From: Anisakis pegreffii
Taxonomy: Eukaryota > Nematoda > Chromadorea > Rhabditida > Anisakidae
Reading direction: 5' to 3'
Length of the DNA stretch: 64,000 nucleotides
Assembly (NCBI GenBank): GCA_035041965.1
Contig: JAPYMA010003047.1
Span: 1-64,000 of the forward strand
Positions 1 to 11,825 of the stretch are shown here, one piece after another. How positions within the stretch are numbered: the first letter of the stretch is position 1; every line of letters begins with the position of its first letter. The notes under the pieces were generated by a model. That model was not told the DNA's origin, did no database searches, and saw only the letters and a list, made by a program, of their open reading frames with translations. The translations under genes and the position numbers were made by a program.

Positions 1-1410
1 TGTGGTGGTTCTTTATGATTCATTTATTCATTTATACTGCTTCATCCATATTTATGATTCATTTACACCTTTCAACCATATGTCTCACACTTCATTCTAT
101 TCACCAATTAAAAAAACCATTGCATTATATTGAATCAACAAATCGCCGCACTGAATGACTCACAGAACGCACTGATATTGATGAAATTTCACTATTCCAA
201 GCCGAGTTTGACGCAATCAAATTTTTTGAATTGACATCTATCGGGCATCAATAACCATAAATATACACCACAAGTTTTTGAAGCAGACACATTATTTTCA
301 TGCATTAATTTTAATACGAATATGACTGCATACTTTGCCGTACTGTTTGTCGCTGCTGCACCTGCGATATTCCATTATTATTCGGCACGTTCGCTTATTT
401 GGTGATTCCTTTGATTGCTTCGTTGATTCTTTGATGAAGCACAATGTGGCATGTGAAAGGATCACAGTTAGTTTTCAGCAAACTAGAGTACATTCGATGC
501 ACTAATTTGTCGTGAATTCCATTATGTTTCCATCATTAGACGGCATTGGTTTCCACGGAAACGAATCTGCGAAGGAATTAGTAGGCGCTGAAATTCTTAA
601 AAGATTTGTAGCCTCTAGTTCTAAGTGAAGAGACGACTGAACCGTACAGAATTGTGGCTTCTTTAAAACATTCACAAGAGCATCTCATACAAATTAGTAA
701 CGATTCAGCAACGCTCAGCTCCAGCTACAATGCCTATTGAATCAAATTCATTCGCCGCATGTTTGATTTTCAAATAGCTGCCTCTTATTTGTGAAGGTTT
801 ACTCGCATGCGTTGATCACTAAGAAAATGTGCAGTCACCGAATTCAGGCACATAATTTTGAGGCTTGTTCCAGTCTGCTCGGTTTGGGCTGAGGCCTACT
901 ATCAGGTTTAGGCTTTCTGAGAACTTTTGGGAACGATGACAGATTCCGCAGACCAATGGTAGATTGCTTGTAATTTCGCGGAATCCGAATGGTCGAACTG
1001 CTGCCTGAAAAGTTGCCGCCGACCAGCTCGACTATCCTGAGATGAAAGGCTCATATAAGCCGCCTCATCAGATATCTGCACGCTCGTACCGTATTCTATC
1101 GTATAAAAACTGCTATATTATACATTTTTGAAAATCAGCAAACATGCTGATAGTAGTCATTCACTAATTCCTTTGTTTACTCATAAACTTGTCAATATTT
1201 CGGTGTTTGGCTTAATTTTCAGAGCCGGTTACGCAGCGTTGACAGTGGAATCACTGAACATCATTGCTCTACAAACACACACACACATTCGCATATTTGA
1301 GTTCATCAATAATGAATAAATGTGACAACAGAGTTTTGCAGTGATCGCGAATTCAGTGCTTTTATTGTTAGTGTTACGAATGCATCGCCTCTCAATGCAA
1401 ATCGGCACTA

Positions 1411-1560
1411 ATGATATTGGTACACCATTCGGTTTCGAGCAAACCTTTCCTCCGAATCAAACGGGAATCGAATCCGCAACGTACCAATTACCGGTCGGGG
1501 CTCTACCTCTGAGTAGCTACCGCGGAGACCGTTCAGTCTCTGCCGAGTGGTTGTGCTGTT
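1411..1560 (-). mobile_element. tRNA-like SINE, family S1, copy a
   Basis: Read on the minus strand, this copy begins with a tRNA-like head. A box A-like segment (TAGCT...CAGAGGTAGAG, complement of about 1507-1524) is followed by a box B-like GGATTCGATTCCC (complement of about 1462-1476). The body after it (GGAAAGG...CCGAATGGTGTACCAATATCATTA) is shared with copies near 7.6 kb and 46.9 kb. Compared with the 7.6 kb copy, box A carries a small insertion that repeats CTAC. This is probably a tRNA-derived SINE; it cannot be a tRNA gene because the acceptor stem does not close. Confidence 0.6.
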
Positions 1561-1649
1561 AAGATCGCAATCGGCACTGTTACGAACGCTTTAGAACTTA
1601 AATTGTATCGCATTGCTAGTGTGTTTTTATAAAATCATTACTCGCAAAG

Positions 1650-1845
1650 CACTGGTCCCAACGTTCGGGTGCTCCATTACCCCTTCTGATGGTCTGCCAA
1701 GCCGTCACCAGCTCCCCTCCCCCCTCCTGCTGTAATAATTTACTGATCTCCAAGCATAACATCAGAACTAATTTCCCATTCCTTCCATTATCTCCTCGTG
1801 ATACCCGCAATTTATCCAAAATTTGATAACCCCCATATCGTCCAA
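1650..1845 (+). repeat. Dispersed repeat family C, copy 1 (hAT-like MITE?)
   Basis: One of about seven copies of a roughly 200-bp repeat. It opens with CACTGGTCCC...TCGGGTGCTCCATTACCCC, then a pyrimidine-rich stretch and a shared core ending around AACATCAGAACTAATTTCCC. Better copies start CAGTGGTC and end GGGAACCCCTG or similar, which resembles hAT terminal repeats. This copy is diverged. Confidence 0.5.
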
Positions 1846-3214
1846 TGATATGACCATTCATGATACTTGCTACACAAAACAGTCAAAATTCTTATCTCAG
1901 AGCAATGCTAGGATGTACGAATAACCAAATACTTTTTGTACATGATGACTGTATCGCATCGGTATTTTCACTATTACACTGCAGCTGTTTGCAGTATCTC
2001 TTGTGTAATCCGTACAATATCTGTTGTTTTTCTTGTCCTCAATACGCTCAAACTGGATGTTTCGATATACAACTATGCTTACCTAACGTAATCCTTCCTG
2101 AAACCTAGGGAAATTATTATCTTTCTGCTGCTACACCACTATATACAAGTTGAATTGATAGTAATCGCCTTGATGAGTATGTTCAATACGATTCTTCCGT
2201 TCGCAACTCGCCGATTTTAGCTCTCCCGTTGATCACCGTATTCAGCATGGTGTGAAGAAGTTGCTGATCCCGTCACTCCCTCATTTGTCTGGTCCGGAAC
2301 TGACCCTAGTCGCCCAGTTTGCCAATATCTAAATCTCCCAATCAAATTATCCGCCAACAATCAAATTTCATATTTGCAAACGATTATGAACATTCATAAT
2401 GACTGATCATAACATCCAATCATAAACCAATCGAGTACAATCGAATCTAAACAGCCAATAAAATTTCATTTACATTGTTCCCTCATAGCATTAACTCTAT
2501 TTCAAAAATATGTCAGCATCGGTGGCTGCACGAAAAGGAAGAATATTAAGACGATGCAACGTGTTTTCTATGATAAGACTGATAAAAAACTGCAATAAAT
2601 CGTAATGAATTGTAAATAAATACGATAAACAAATAAAGACTAACGAAAAGAACCCAAATAAATCACAATCATACAATTCAATTTTGGCTTGAATCGCTGT
2701 CAACTTTCCCTGTTTCACGCCATTTTCAGCATCATCAAATCAGTTAGTTTCGTATTGACAACAGTACGGGTTTGATTGTTTGAAATTTCACTGGTTGCAT
2801 TCGTCATCGAAATAATCCACTGAATATATTTACGATCAAAAATGTCAGCAGTCAGCGTTAAAAGCAACAGGCATTTGTGCTGTGAATAACATGGAAATGA
2901 TGCTGAACATGCAAGAAGATGCCATCAAATAACCACGAAATCAATGTTAGATCTCAAAAATCAGTCTATTCCGTTTGAATTTAATGAGGATTTGCTAAAC
3001 AGGTAAATCTCGGCTCAGGTCGTTGCCAGTTATGTGTCGTTTTCCACTGTTCCATACTTTCATCCGTGGTATCTTGTTAAAAAATAAAATCTGTGTGCTT
3101 TTAAACATAAAATAGATTCTTACTAATCATATCTTATTTAAAATGCGTTTTCAAATAAAATGCAGAACTGGATTTAGTCTAGAGATCAGTAAATTCTGAG
3201 GCAAGTGAATTCGA

Positions 3215-3350
3215 CTGAAGTCTCCCTCGACTAAAGTTGCCTCTCCTGGAAGCAGTCAGCCAGCCACGATAAGGTACACCTGTATGATTAGCTGAGTTGC
3301 AATGTCGTTTTGATGATTTGACATTGTTTGTTTACCCGTACGCTAGCGGT
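3215..3350 (+). repeat. Repeat shared with 17.8 kb
   Basis: The segment with CGACTAAAGTTGCCT and, further on, GGTACACCTGT followed by a gattgtt/attgtttg stretch recurs in diverged form at about 17825-17950. Only two copies are seen in the window, so the family and its ends are undefined. Confidence 0.4.
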
Positions 3351-5185
3351 ATCTAGGGCTGTTTGGAAATGGAGAATATCAAGGACAGACAAATGTTTAT
3401 GGTATTGCTGATAAGGAGGTGGCTTGAAATCGTAATGAACTGCAAACAGTCGCATAATTTTATGATCCCAACCGCAGTTTCAGCTCAAATCAATCTCTGC
3501 ATTTCACTTATTTGTTCGTCTGCGTTTGTGATTTTTTGTGATACTTTTCTCACGTCTCATATTCCTTCAAATTGCACTTTTGTTTATTCAGTCACCGATT
3601 TACATTCATATCTAATGGCAGCACTCAATCAGCAGTCATTACTTTTGGAAAATGCTCTGCAGAACTCATTAGTGCCACCATACTGTTACTCCTTCTTGAG
3701 AAAATGAAATCTGCTGACTAATTTAAGCAATCAATTGAATATTGGTATTATTATTATTATTATTATTATCGTTATTTTTATGGTTTTTTTATCGTGATAA
3801 GACGAATATCACTGCAGAAATTTGAGAGCATATAAATTCAGTTCTCGAGTTTCTGCAATGCTCTGCTGTACCGCTCTGTTTCTGACAGACCACGGATGAT
3901 AGAAAGTGATCAGTAACTAAAGTGATACTTTATTTCAGTTGAAGTTAGATTACCACTAAATTTTTCATTGTGCACCGTTGCTCGTGTATATTTGGACAAC
4001 GAACGAATCGAAACTGAACAAATCATTTGTCGAAATCGTTATCAATGTCAAACAAACATAAACACCAATGGAATCAAGTGATATTTGTGGACGAAAACGA
4101 GAAAATATGAATGATTTTAGTGGCATTCGAATACTTTTTAAGTGTTTAACTCGAAAGAAAGCACTATCTTCGTACAGACACTCACTCAAAAAGCCGGCCT
4201 AGCAGTAACTTGATACCACATTCCGTCCAACAACATTCATAAGAAAATAATTAATCTTATGTTGTTACTCCTCCTCCGGCTGCTGCTCCCAGTTATTCGC
4301 TATTGAACACCATCGTCGGTTCATTGCTTGGAATGATGGATCTAAATCTATTTATCTGTACATCTAAATCATTCCTGCTTTTATCAACTCATACTTTTTT
4401 TCTTATATCATAGTTCATGTTCTTCGGTTTTAAACCTGCATTTCGAGAATCATTTGAATTGCGTTCTCGCAAGCAGCCAATTTTGCATTTATCTTTTAGC
4501 ACTGTATCTAAGCGTAAGGTTTGCTAAACAGTTAATTCTGCATTCATTATCGAAACTCCGATCTGTTTTGTTGATTCAGCTAGGTACGTAGCACTGCCGT
4601 TGTATTCACTGAAATGAGACACTAAATCAAAAATGAGGTATATCGTTCACTAGGCATTGCAATGAGAAAAAAAAGAATCTAGCACATCAAAAAAAAACGA
4701 ATCTCTGCACTGGCGAAAATTTATACGATCTAAATTTTCAGTGACTAATTGTTCCTATCAAAAGTTGCTATAAATTCACTCGATTCACTAGCACTCGCAG
4801 ATTCTTCTCACTTGTTAACAACAATGCACGAAGAGCACTCCAGCTTTGTATAAAACAAATGCAGTTTAGCTTCAGCCACTCGAACTAACCTCACGCTTAG
4901 GTAGCAGTAAGTGAAAATTTGAAAAAGAAATCCCACGAGTGCTAGATCTGAGATAGGATCTACTAAGGACTAGTCTCAAACTGGGGTTTACTTGTTATGA
5001 GTATAATGCTTAGATGGAGATTAGATTTTAAAGTGGATCGTGCTATGAACTCAGAAGTGAGCTTTCATGTTCCTGTATGAAACGAGGCGATGATTTTGTA
5101 AACTGCGTGTCGTCTTTATTAAATTCTCAAGGATGTCTGGATTGATGGTTGTTGATCACTTAAATGAATTACAGTTCTATCAGCG

Positions 5186-8100
5186 ATGGGTCGTCCGAAC
5201 GTCTTCTTCGATATCACGATTGGAGGCAAGGCTGTTGGTCGCATTGTCATGGAGGTTCGTTTGTTGCGGTGACGATTCTCTCCCGAAACCCTCCGAAAAC
5301 TTGTGGAACTGCTTCAAATTTCTTCCAGATTTTTCAGATTTTTTGAACCTAACCAAATTTTGGTCATATTTTGTCGAAAGCAGCAAATCCCAGGTGGTTC
5401 ACTTCCTTGCAGTTATCTGCTAGTAACTGCAAATCGCATAGACTTCTGCCACACATCAGTAAAAACTAGAAATTTTTCGAGACTCAACTCAAAATTTCGT
5501 CAAATTACGAGAATAGTTGTGAGGTTTCCTTTGCTGAAATCTTCGAGGGTACGAAACTTCAATCGACCATAGCGATTTGTTTTGAGTCTCATCAATATGG
5601 TTGCTTGAGGATTACATGTCTGATTGCGTTCACCAAGATTCTCATCGCTTCTTTGGCTTTGCAGTTATTCAGCGATGTAGTGCCGAAAACGGCCGAAAAT
5701 TTCCGTGCTCTATGCACTGGCGAGAAGGGAGTTGGAAAGAGCGGTAAGAATCTGCATTATAAGGGATCGAAATTCCATCGAGTCATACCGAATTTCATGT
5801 GCCAGGTTTGCATTAGCACACGCTATTGGTTTTGATTTTATGCTTCCTTCACTGGTACTATTATTGGTATCACTGATAGGGTATCTTACTGATATCTTCT
5901 TATTGGTATCTTACTGGTATTATTGGTCTTATTGGTAGTTATTCTTATTATTATTGTTATTATTGAATGTTAATATCATTACTTACTGCTATATTTATTG
6001 TTATTATTGCTGTTATTGATATTATTGCTACTGTTATTATTACTTTTATCAAGACTGTCAGCTGTCAAATTGTCAGAATTGTAGTTGTTATTATGACTGT
6101 CATTATGATTGTTGCAAGCATTATTTTACTTCTGATCTTCATCCGTATTGGATGAGGGTGAGAGATTAGTTTCATTAGCATCAGATGAATGTTTCAGCGT
6201 AACGGCATAAAAAAAGACTTGCTCACATTAAATTAGTCGGTTCTCCTGGATGAATTGAATATAATATAATACTGAGAATCAACTGGCATATATTTGTACA
6301 TTCATATCGATTGGAATTGCTGATTAGTTGATTAAAGCAATTAGCAACTCAATTGTTCTGATCTGATAATATGCTATCTCAGAGTGATATGTTATCTTTA
6401 AGTTCAAGGATGAAAATCTTTGAAATTTGTTCGTAGTGTAGTTGTTCAAAGCAGTGGAATAGTGATAATGATGAACAAATACTGCTCAGGAGCGCCTAAA
6501 TGAGAAAGACTTTCACTGATTCAGTCGTTTTTTTTGGTTCTAGTACTCTGCAAGCAGTGTGATTGATAAATGATGCAAAAACCGGAATTTAGGGTGGTGA
6601 TTTCACTCGAGGCAATGGAACGGGTGGTGAGTCGATCTACGGTGAGAAATTCGATGACGAAAACTTCAAGGAGAAGCACACTGGACCAGGTATCCTCTCA
6701 ATGGTGAGATCTTGCCGTACTCAATCCCTTCGGATATCGCCCCATAATATGCAGCAGTGTGAAGATATCAAGCCCAAGCAAAGGCTGTGGGCATCTCATC
6801 CCCTCTATGAGCTCCAACCAATCCGATACCGTATCAGTGTGACAATTATATCCCCCGAGCCAAAGCTGTGAGCACTCTTGCTGACATCAACAATAATGCG
6901 ACGAAAACGCATACCATTCCTGATTGAAATCGAATCAGAAGCCGCCGCAACTGGCACCTAAATCCAGCAGCAATAAGCCGGCTTAAAATGAGATTTTTAT
7001 GTTAATCATTACACATTTCTATTCTGAAGATTTGTAACACAGTCGTTGAAATTCTCTTATCAATATGTGCGCTTCAACATAAAAGTTTGTGTGAATGGAT
7101 ACATAATGGCCTATGCGGTTAGCTTGTTGGTTGTCGCAATGGGAGAGTAAGGTTCAATTCCAGTTAAGTGAAGCGACAGTAAAAGATATTATGAGCCATT
7201 GTAGGGAAGAGAGAGAACCAACTGCATGCGAGCTGTGATGATTGGGCTGTGGTATTGAAATTTCGAATTAATGAAAATACCTCATACCATTAACGCTAGA
7301 TTCTTAAACATATAACTGAGCTCGCTTGTACTTTTACTTTGCCTCGTCTAGACGCCCAACTGCTCTTGAATGAAACGAGGAGCACGAAGTCATCCTACGA
7401 AAATCCATTACGATTCGAGAGAACAGCCCATGTTCGTTTTCATACAACGTATCAACGAACATGAGCAGAAATAATCTTCTCCTGAGTACGTCTGTAGCTG
7501 GAGTTGAACACTACGAACGTTTCAATATCAGATAATTGGATAATAGATCCAAGCCGGATAATAGCCTGGCTCAAGCGCACAACATTACTGATATTGGTAC
7601 ATCACTCGGTTTCAAGTAAAACTTTCCTCTGCGAACGGGAATCGAACCCGCCAAGTACCAATCGCCGGTTGGGGCTCTACTTCTGAGCTACCGCGGATAC
7701 GGTTCAGTCTCTGCCGAGTGGTTGTGTTAAAATATCAGTGCAAAATTGTTCTCAGGATCCATATACTGTTTCGAAGTTATTTGGCTAGGTCACATTTAAA
7801 GGAACAGCTGTTGATTTAGAAAATTAAGTTCTAAGTCCTTTAGGTTCTAAGAAGATCAAGGGGTAATCTATGAATCTGTGCATAGCCTAAATCCGTAGTT
7901 TACAAGTTGCTGTATTCCTCTAAGCCCCTTCTCAACATTTGGATTTGGGAATGCTTTTAAAGAGGTACCACGATTGAGTTTCTTTATTTTTGCTCACAAT
8001 CAGCAAGTGCATCACATAATTTGACTGTGCATGTATTCCCTGAGTCAAGTGCTGAAACCTGACTCATTTTAAACGTGGAATTCTCATTGCAATCAGTTGC

Positions 8101-8287
8101 TGCTTCAGGCGAATGCCGGTCCTAACACGAATGGATCACAATTCTTCTTGTGCACCGTGAAAACAGAATGGCTCGATGGTAAGCACGTTGTCTTCGGGCG
8201 AGTTACTGAGGGTATGGACGTAGTAAAGCAAATCGAGAATGTAGTAGGTTTTTCACGCAGTATTATTATTACTATTATTATTATTGC

Positions 8288-8345
<58 letters not shown>

Positions 8346-8797
8346 GATATTATCATTGCTATTATTATGGCTATTAATAATGTATTTCGCTCTAACTGCC
8401 ATAATTGAATTTCAATGTTACCAGCCCCACCAAACCCTTTATTCCTCTCTGGGTGCATAATTTGCTAATTTGGATCTATTTTTCAGTCATTTTCTCCCAG
8501 CTTATCTTGCTAATGATAGAGAGATATTATAGTTCAAGCATGGTTCTTCGTCCAAATAGTGATCCGAGAATTTAACCTGACCCTTTATTTAGTACTCTGT
8601 AAATTGTTTTTCGAGCTGAGCACCTGCTAAATTCCGTTCATCGGGTCGAGTTTTCACTTGAATCGTTTGTGATTTGTATAGTTACTGTTAGATATTACTA
8701 TTAATATTCATGGCCAATATTGCTGTTCTTTCAGGGTAGTCAAAGCGGAAAAACGGTAAAAGATGTGTTGATCGCAGACTGTGGTCAGCTCAGTTAG
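5186..8797 (+). CDS. Cyclophilin (peptidyl-prolyl cis-trans isomerase), 5 exons
   Basis: Exons are 5186-5254, 5665-5805, 6593-6703, 8109-8243 and 8735-8797. They join in frame to 172 codons plus TAG, the usual size of a single-domain cytosolic cyclophilin. All four introns are phase 0. The chain starts [15 protein letters not shown] and keeps the core family motifs: [27 protein letters not shown] with the catalytic Arg, [25 protein letters not shown], the cyclosporin-contact Trp in [11 protein letters not shown], and the terminal IADCGQL. It also has the extra loop [13 protein letters not shown] found in nematode, plant and some other cyclophilins. Such enzymes isomerise Xaa-Pro bonds and help protein folding. 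The ATG lies two bases after a ttctatcag acceptor, which would suit a spliced leader. Intron 3 carries an S1 SINE and intron 4 begins with a long ATT microsatellite. No signal peptide is visible. Confidence 0.95.
7531..7737 (-). mobile_element. tRNA-like SINE, family S1, copy b (in cyclophilin intron 3)
   Basis: This is the best copy of the family. On the minus strand it reads CCGCGGTAGCTCAGAAGTAG (box A-like, complement of about 7675-7696), then GGCGGGTTCGATTCCC (box B, complement of 7637-7652), then GAGGAAAGTTTTACTTGAAACC and a body ending around 7531. The body is shared with the 46.8 kb copy, including the ATTGGATAATAGATCC region. It is antisense to the cyclophilin gene. Confidence 0.65.
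8261..8380. repeat. ATT trinucleotide microsatellite
   Basis: An almost pure ATT run (cleanest about 8288-8345) lies just inside intron 4 of the cyclophilin gene, 18 bp after the donor. It creates poly-isoleucine open frames on both strands, which are not genes. Confidence 0.95.
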
Positions 8798-10940
8798 AAT
8801 GCATGCAACAAGTCAAATTCTATCCTTTTCATTTAATCACATTTATTAGTTATTATTATTGTTATTATCAATATTATTGTTGTTATTAACATTATTAATA
8901 TTAATATTAATTATTACTATTATTATTGTCGTTATTGTTGTAATTATCACTGAATCATATCGATCTATGATTTATGTAATTCGCTGAGATATATAAGCGA
9001 TAAGAAGGATATTACTATCGCTATCGGTCAGCTGAACTTAATATTATTGTCACTATGAATATGATTAAGTTTGCTCTCGAATGTCATCGTTTCAAATATT
9101 GTGATGAACATTACTATCGATATTTCTACCATCCTTATCATCACTGTTGCTTTAAGTGATATTTATAGTTACTATTGTTTCCCTCATCCTATTTCTCTCG
9201 CCTAATCCACTAAAAGAGATTTACCATTACCACACATATTCTCATTTCCTTGCAGTAATAAACACTGCGCTATCAATTAAACTCGTTGAATAATTCAGTT
9301 CTGTTGGCTTGTTAATAGTGTTAGAGATAATTCTGTTCTGATTATATGACTTTTAGGCAATAAATATTGCTAACTTGCTGTTTTCATATGTAGTATGAGT
9401 GTATGACGGTAAACTCTTCACAGCTCATAGTTGTTTTGTGGCTGCAGCTGATAAAAACGAACGGAGTCACTAGATTCATCGTCGCCGTACTTCCGATATC
9501 CTAGTGATGTTTAACTTCGGTCAACTGTTTGTGCTATACATTGAGTGGAACTCTTCAATTAGACGGATCAGATACATCTGGATTGGTTCAATTTGATCAG
9601 CACACTTCAGTAATCCCAAAATCAATGTTCATAGCTTGTTCGTTATAAATTTGATTGCGCAAAGGTACTGCCTTAGCCAATAAATCTCTGAACTCTTAAG
9701 ATTAGATGCCAAATAACAAAAGATTCAATTATCAAAGCATCTAATTGTAAGGCAACTATAAATGAAAATTAACAAATATTCAATCCCCCACTCAATATCA
9801 GTTCGTTGAAGTCAAATAATCGTGTCACGTAACTGCGTAGAGCCGGGTATATCTTTATTTTGTTCACAGTTTTCCTATGTTCACATCTAACCACGTTTTT
9901 AGTGAGCTGACTGATGAGAGGGCGGAATTTCAGTGAGAATTCAAGGGCGACGGAGGTTGAGAAACGATCTTGCCGTACAATTTTGGCAGTCTGCTAATAG
10001 CATTGTTATGTCCTCTTGTGATGCGACACAACTACGTTAACAATGGTATTTATTGCACCACACAACAATATGGGATTAAGGGATGCAACAGAACAATGGA
10101 CGTGGACTTGATACGCAGGAGAACAACTGCAATACGAGAACCCAACAAGATCAAACTATTAACTGATCTACAAAGATGAACAGGGTTTATATACGTTACT
10201 GCTCACTGGACATTTTACTGTACATAGATCAATTACCATTAAGTGTTCATACACAACGTTTGACTATGTAGAGATCAACTGTCGTTATGTGTTCATATAC
10301 AACAAGCATAAGGTTTACTATTTCTGCCACAAACTACTACGACTGCAGCAGGCTTTATTGCTGAGATGTTTTGTGTGCAAACAAACCAGAAAATATCAAA
10401 AACTTCATTGAAAATCATATATTCAATCAAAAGAGCACTGATAAGAAAAACACTGAACAAATAATGATAACAAAACACTGTGAACAAATACAAAACAATC
10501 AAAATTATTAACAAAAACAACTGAAAACAGTGGACACAAATGAGCAAGGTGGTGAAATAGGACACGATGAGGATGGGTGATAGCGTGGTAGGTATTTTGC
10601 AAGTTGGACTGGGATCCAAGGAGACGGTTTGCAACATTTGAACTCTCTAGTTATAAGTAGAATTTTTTGGTGAAAAACACTTTGAGACGAGGTGAACTGC
10701 CGCCTAGACTTCAGCACGAAAAATGTCTGCTACACACATTGATTGATCAATACAGAACCAACAAACAAAAACATTTCTTCCCACAGGCAGTGATAGCTGG
10801 GAACCTTGAATCCTTGAATCCCATATCCTTGCCGAAGCCACCACCGAACGTGGAGTATTTTGAATGATTGTTCCTTCAGATACGCTGAAAATGGTGCCAA
10901 TGTCGTCTGATAGGTAATGATGCTAAAATGACTTCTTTGA
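8798..10940. other. Intergenic, no gene seen
   Basis: This stretch lies between the cyclophilin stop and the end of the PB1/RS gene. It contains ATT/ATTATT-rich DNA around 8845-8945 and an AATAAA at about 9256. The short open frames at 9970-10179 and 10293-10867 on both strands lack recognisable motifs and look like chance. Confidence 0.5.
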
Positions 10941-11825
10941 TCATCTGGTGGCTGGTGCCGTCGTCGAAATGATTTTATCCAGTTTGGCCTCAACTCGCTC
11001 CAATCGTTTCATCAGCTCACCAAGCGTTCTCGACGATGCGCCATGTCGTTCACCTGTCGCATAGTCACTATCACTCGTCGAACTCAAGTCACGGCGCTCT
11101 AATGGTGGCGTTCTGTGGGAAGCTCGATGCTTTGGCGCCGATCTGTGATGTTGCCCCAAACGATGGAGACGTTGGTATCGATGGCTACGACCTCCTCGGG
11201 AATGTGAGCGACTTCTAGAGCGCGAACGGGTATGCGATCTTGAGCGTGTCCCTCCTCTGGACTCCATTCTATGGCCACGACTTCTTGAGCGCGAGCGTGA
11301 TCGTGTACGTGAACGAGTATGCGATCTTGTTCCAGCTCTAGACCTGCTTCTCGATCTAGCTCGACGTCTCGACAAACGGCGACGCGCCTTCGCAATCGCC
11401 TGGGGCCGCTCTTCAGGTGGTCGCTCAGTTGCCGCAGCGGTTACGTCCCCGGTAGTGACCGCTCCTGAATCTGCCGCCGCACCTGCGGCTGTCTCGTTTG
11501 GCGCCTCAGTGCATCTGTCATCACGACCGCTGCAGTACCTGGGTTTTCGTGGTTTCTCTAGAGTTTCCAAACGAACCGGTTGTCCACTGACTTGATTTGG
11601 GTCGTGCATAACGCTCCACAAAGTGTCGCTATCTTCAATCAGCACACATTCATCGTTATAGTCCACGTGATACAACTTTTTTGAGCCCGATCTTTCGAAG
11701 CCATATTCTTCGAGTTTCGTCACCAATTTCTCATATATGTTATCACCGTATTTGTACAAGAAACCAATGTTGCGCTTCAACTCTGTCCCAGCATCATACC
11801 ATTGAAAACGAACGAAATTTTCCAT
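10941..11825 (-). CDS. PB1-like domain plus RS-rich protein, intronless
   Basis: One uninterrupted frame of 294 codons runs from ATG at 11825 to TGA; a GTG codon just before it is not needed. Residues about 1-75 look like a PB1 domain: the segment YHVDYNDECVLIEDSDTLWS fits the acidic OPCA motif that ends PB1 domains such as that of TFG. A linker rich in Ala, Thr and Glu follows (about 85-145). Residues about 150-230 are Arg-Ser dipeptides (RSRSRSRAGTRSHTRSRTR and similar), typical of splicing-related proteins or other nuclear RNA-binding factors. The C-terminus (LGELMKRLERVEAKLDKIIS) has heptad spacing and may form a short coiled coil. The predicted role is a self-associating nuclear or RNP scaffold, which is inference. 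The lack of introns contrasts with its neighbours. I do not recognise a named orthologue. Confidence 0.65.
   Translation of the reverse strand: MENFVRFQWYDAGTELKRNIGFLYKYGDNIYEKLVTKLEEYGFERSGSKKLYHVDYNDECVLIEDSDTLWSVMHDPNQVSGQPVRLETLEKPRKPRYCSGRDDRCTEAPNETAAGAAADSGAVTTGDVTAAATERPPEERPQAIAKARRRLSRRRARSRSRSRAGTRSHTRSRTRSRSRSRSRGHRMESRGGTRSRSHTRSRSRSRSHSRGGRSHRYQRLHRLGQHHRSAPKHRASHRTPPLERRDLSSTSDSDYATGERHGASSRTLGELMKRLERVEAKLDKIISTTAPATR

Larger units (their letters stand above)
1..5185. other. Gene-poor region upstream of the cyclophilin gene
   Basis: I find no exon set with matching splice sites, and no recognisable protein, in this 5.2 kb. The longest open frame (3363-3707, +, 114 codons) has no recognisable domain. 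The stretch holds one S1 SINE copy (about 1411-1560), one family C repeat (about 1650-1845), one member of a repeat pair shared with 17.8 kb (about 3215-3350) and a short ATT run near 3748-3770. The rest is unique AT-rich DNA in which I see no structure. Confidence 0.6.

Noticed and set aside
3363..3707. 114-codon open frame, plus strand
   Set aside because: No recognisable domain, no supporting splice or neighbour evidence; a chance frame is likely.
7105..7170. tRNA-like stretch with TTAGCTTGTTGG and GGTTCAATTCC
   Set aside because: The boxes are spaced about right but no acceptor or anticodon stem closes; probably an old SINE remnant.
8097..8458. Poly-Ile open frames on both strands
   Set aside because: Produced by the ATT microsatellite; only the first part (8109-8243) is a real cyclophilin exon.
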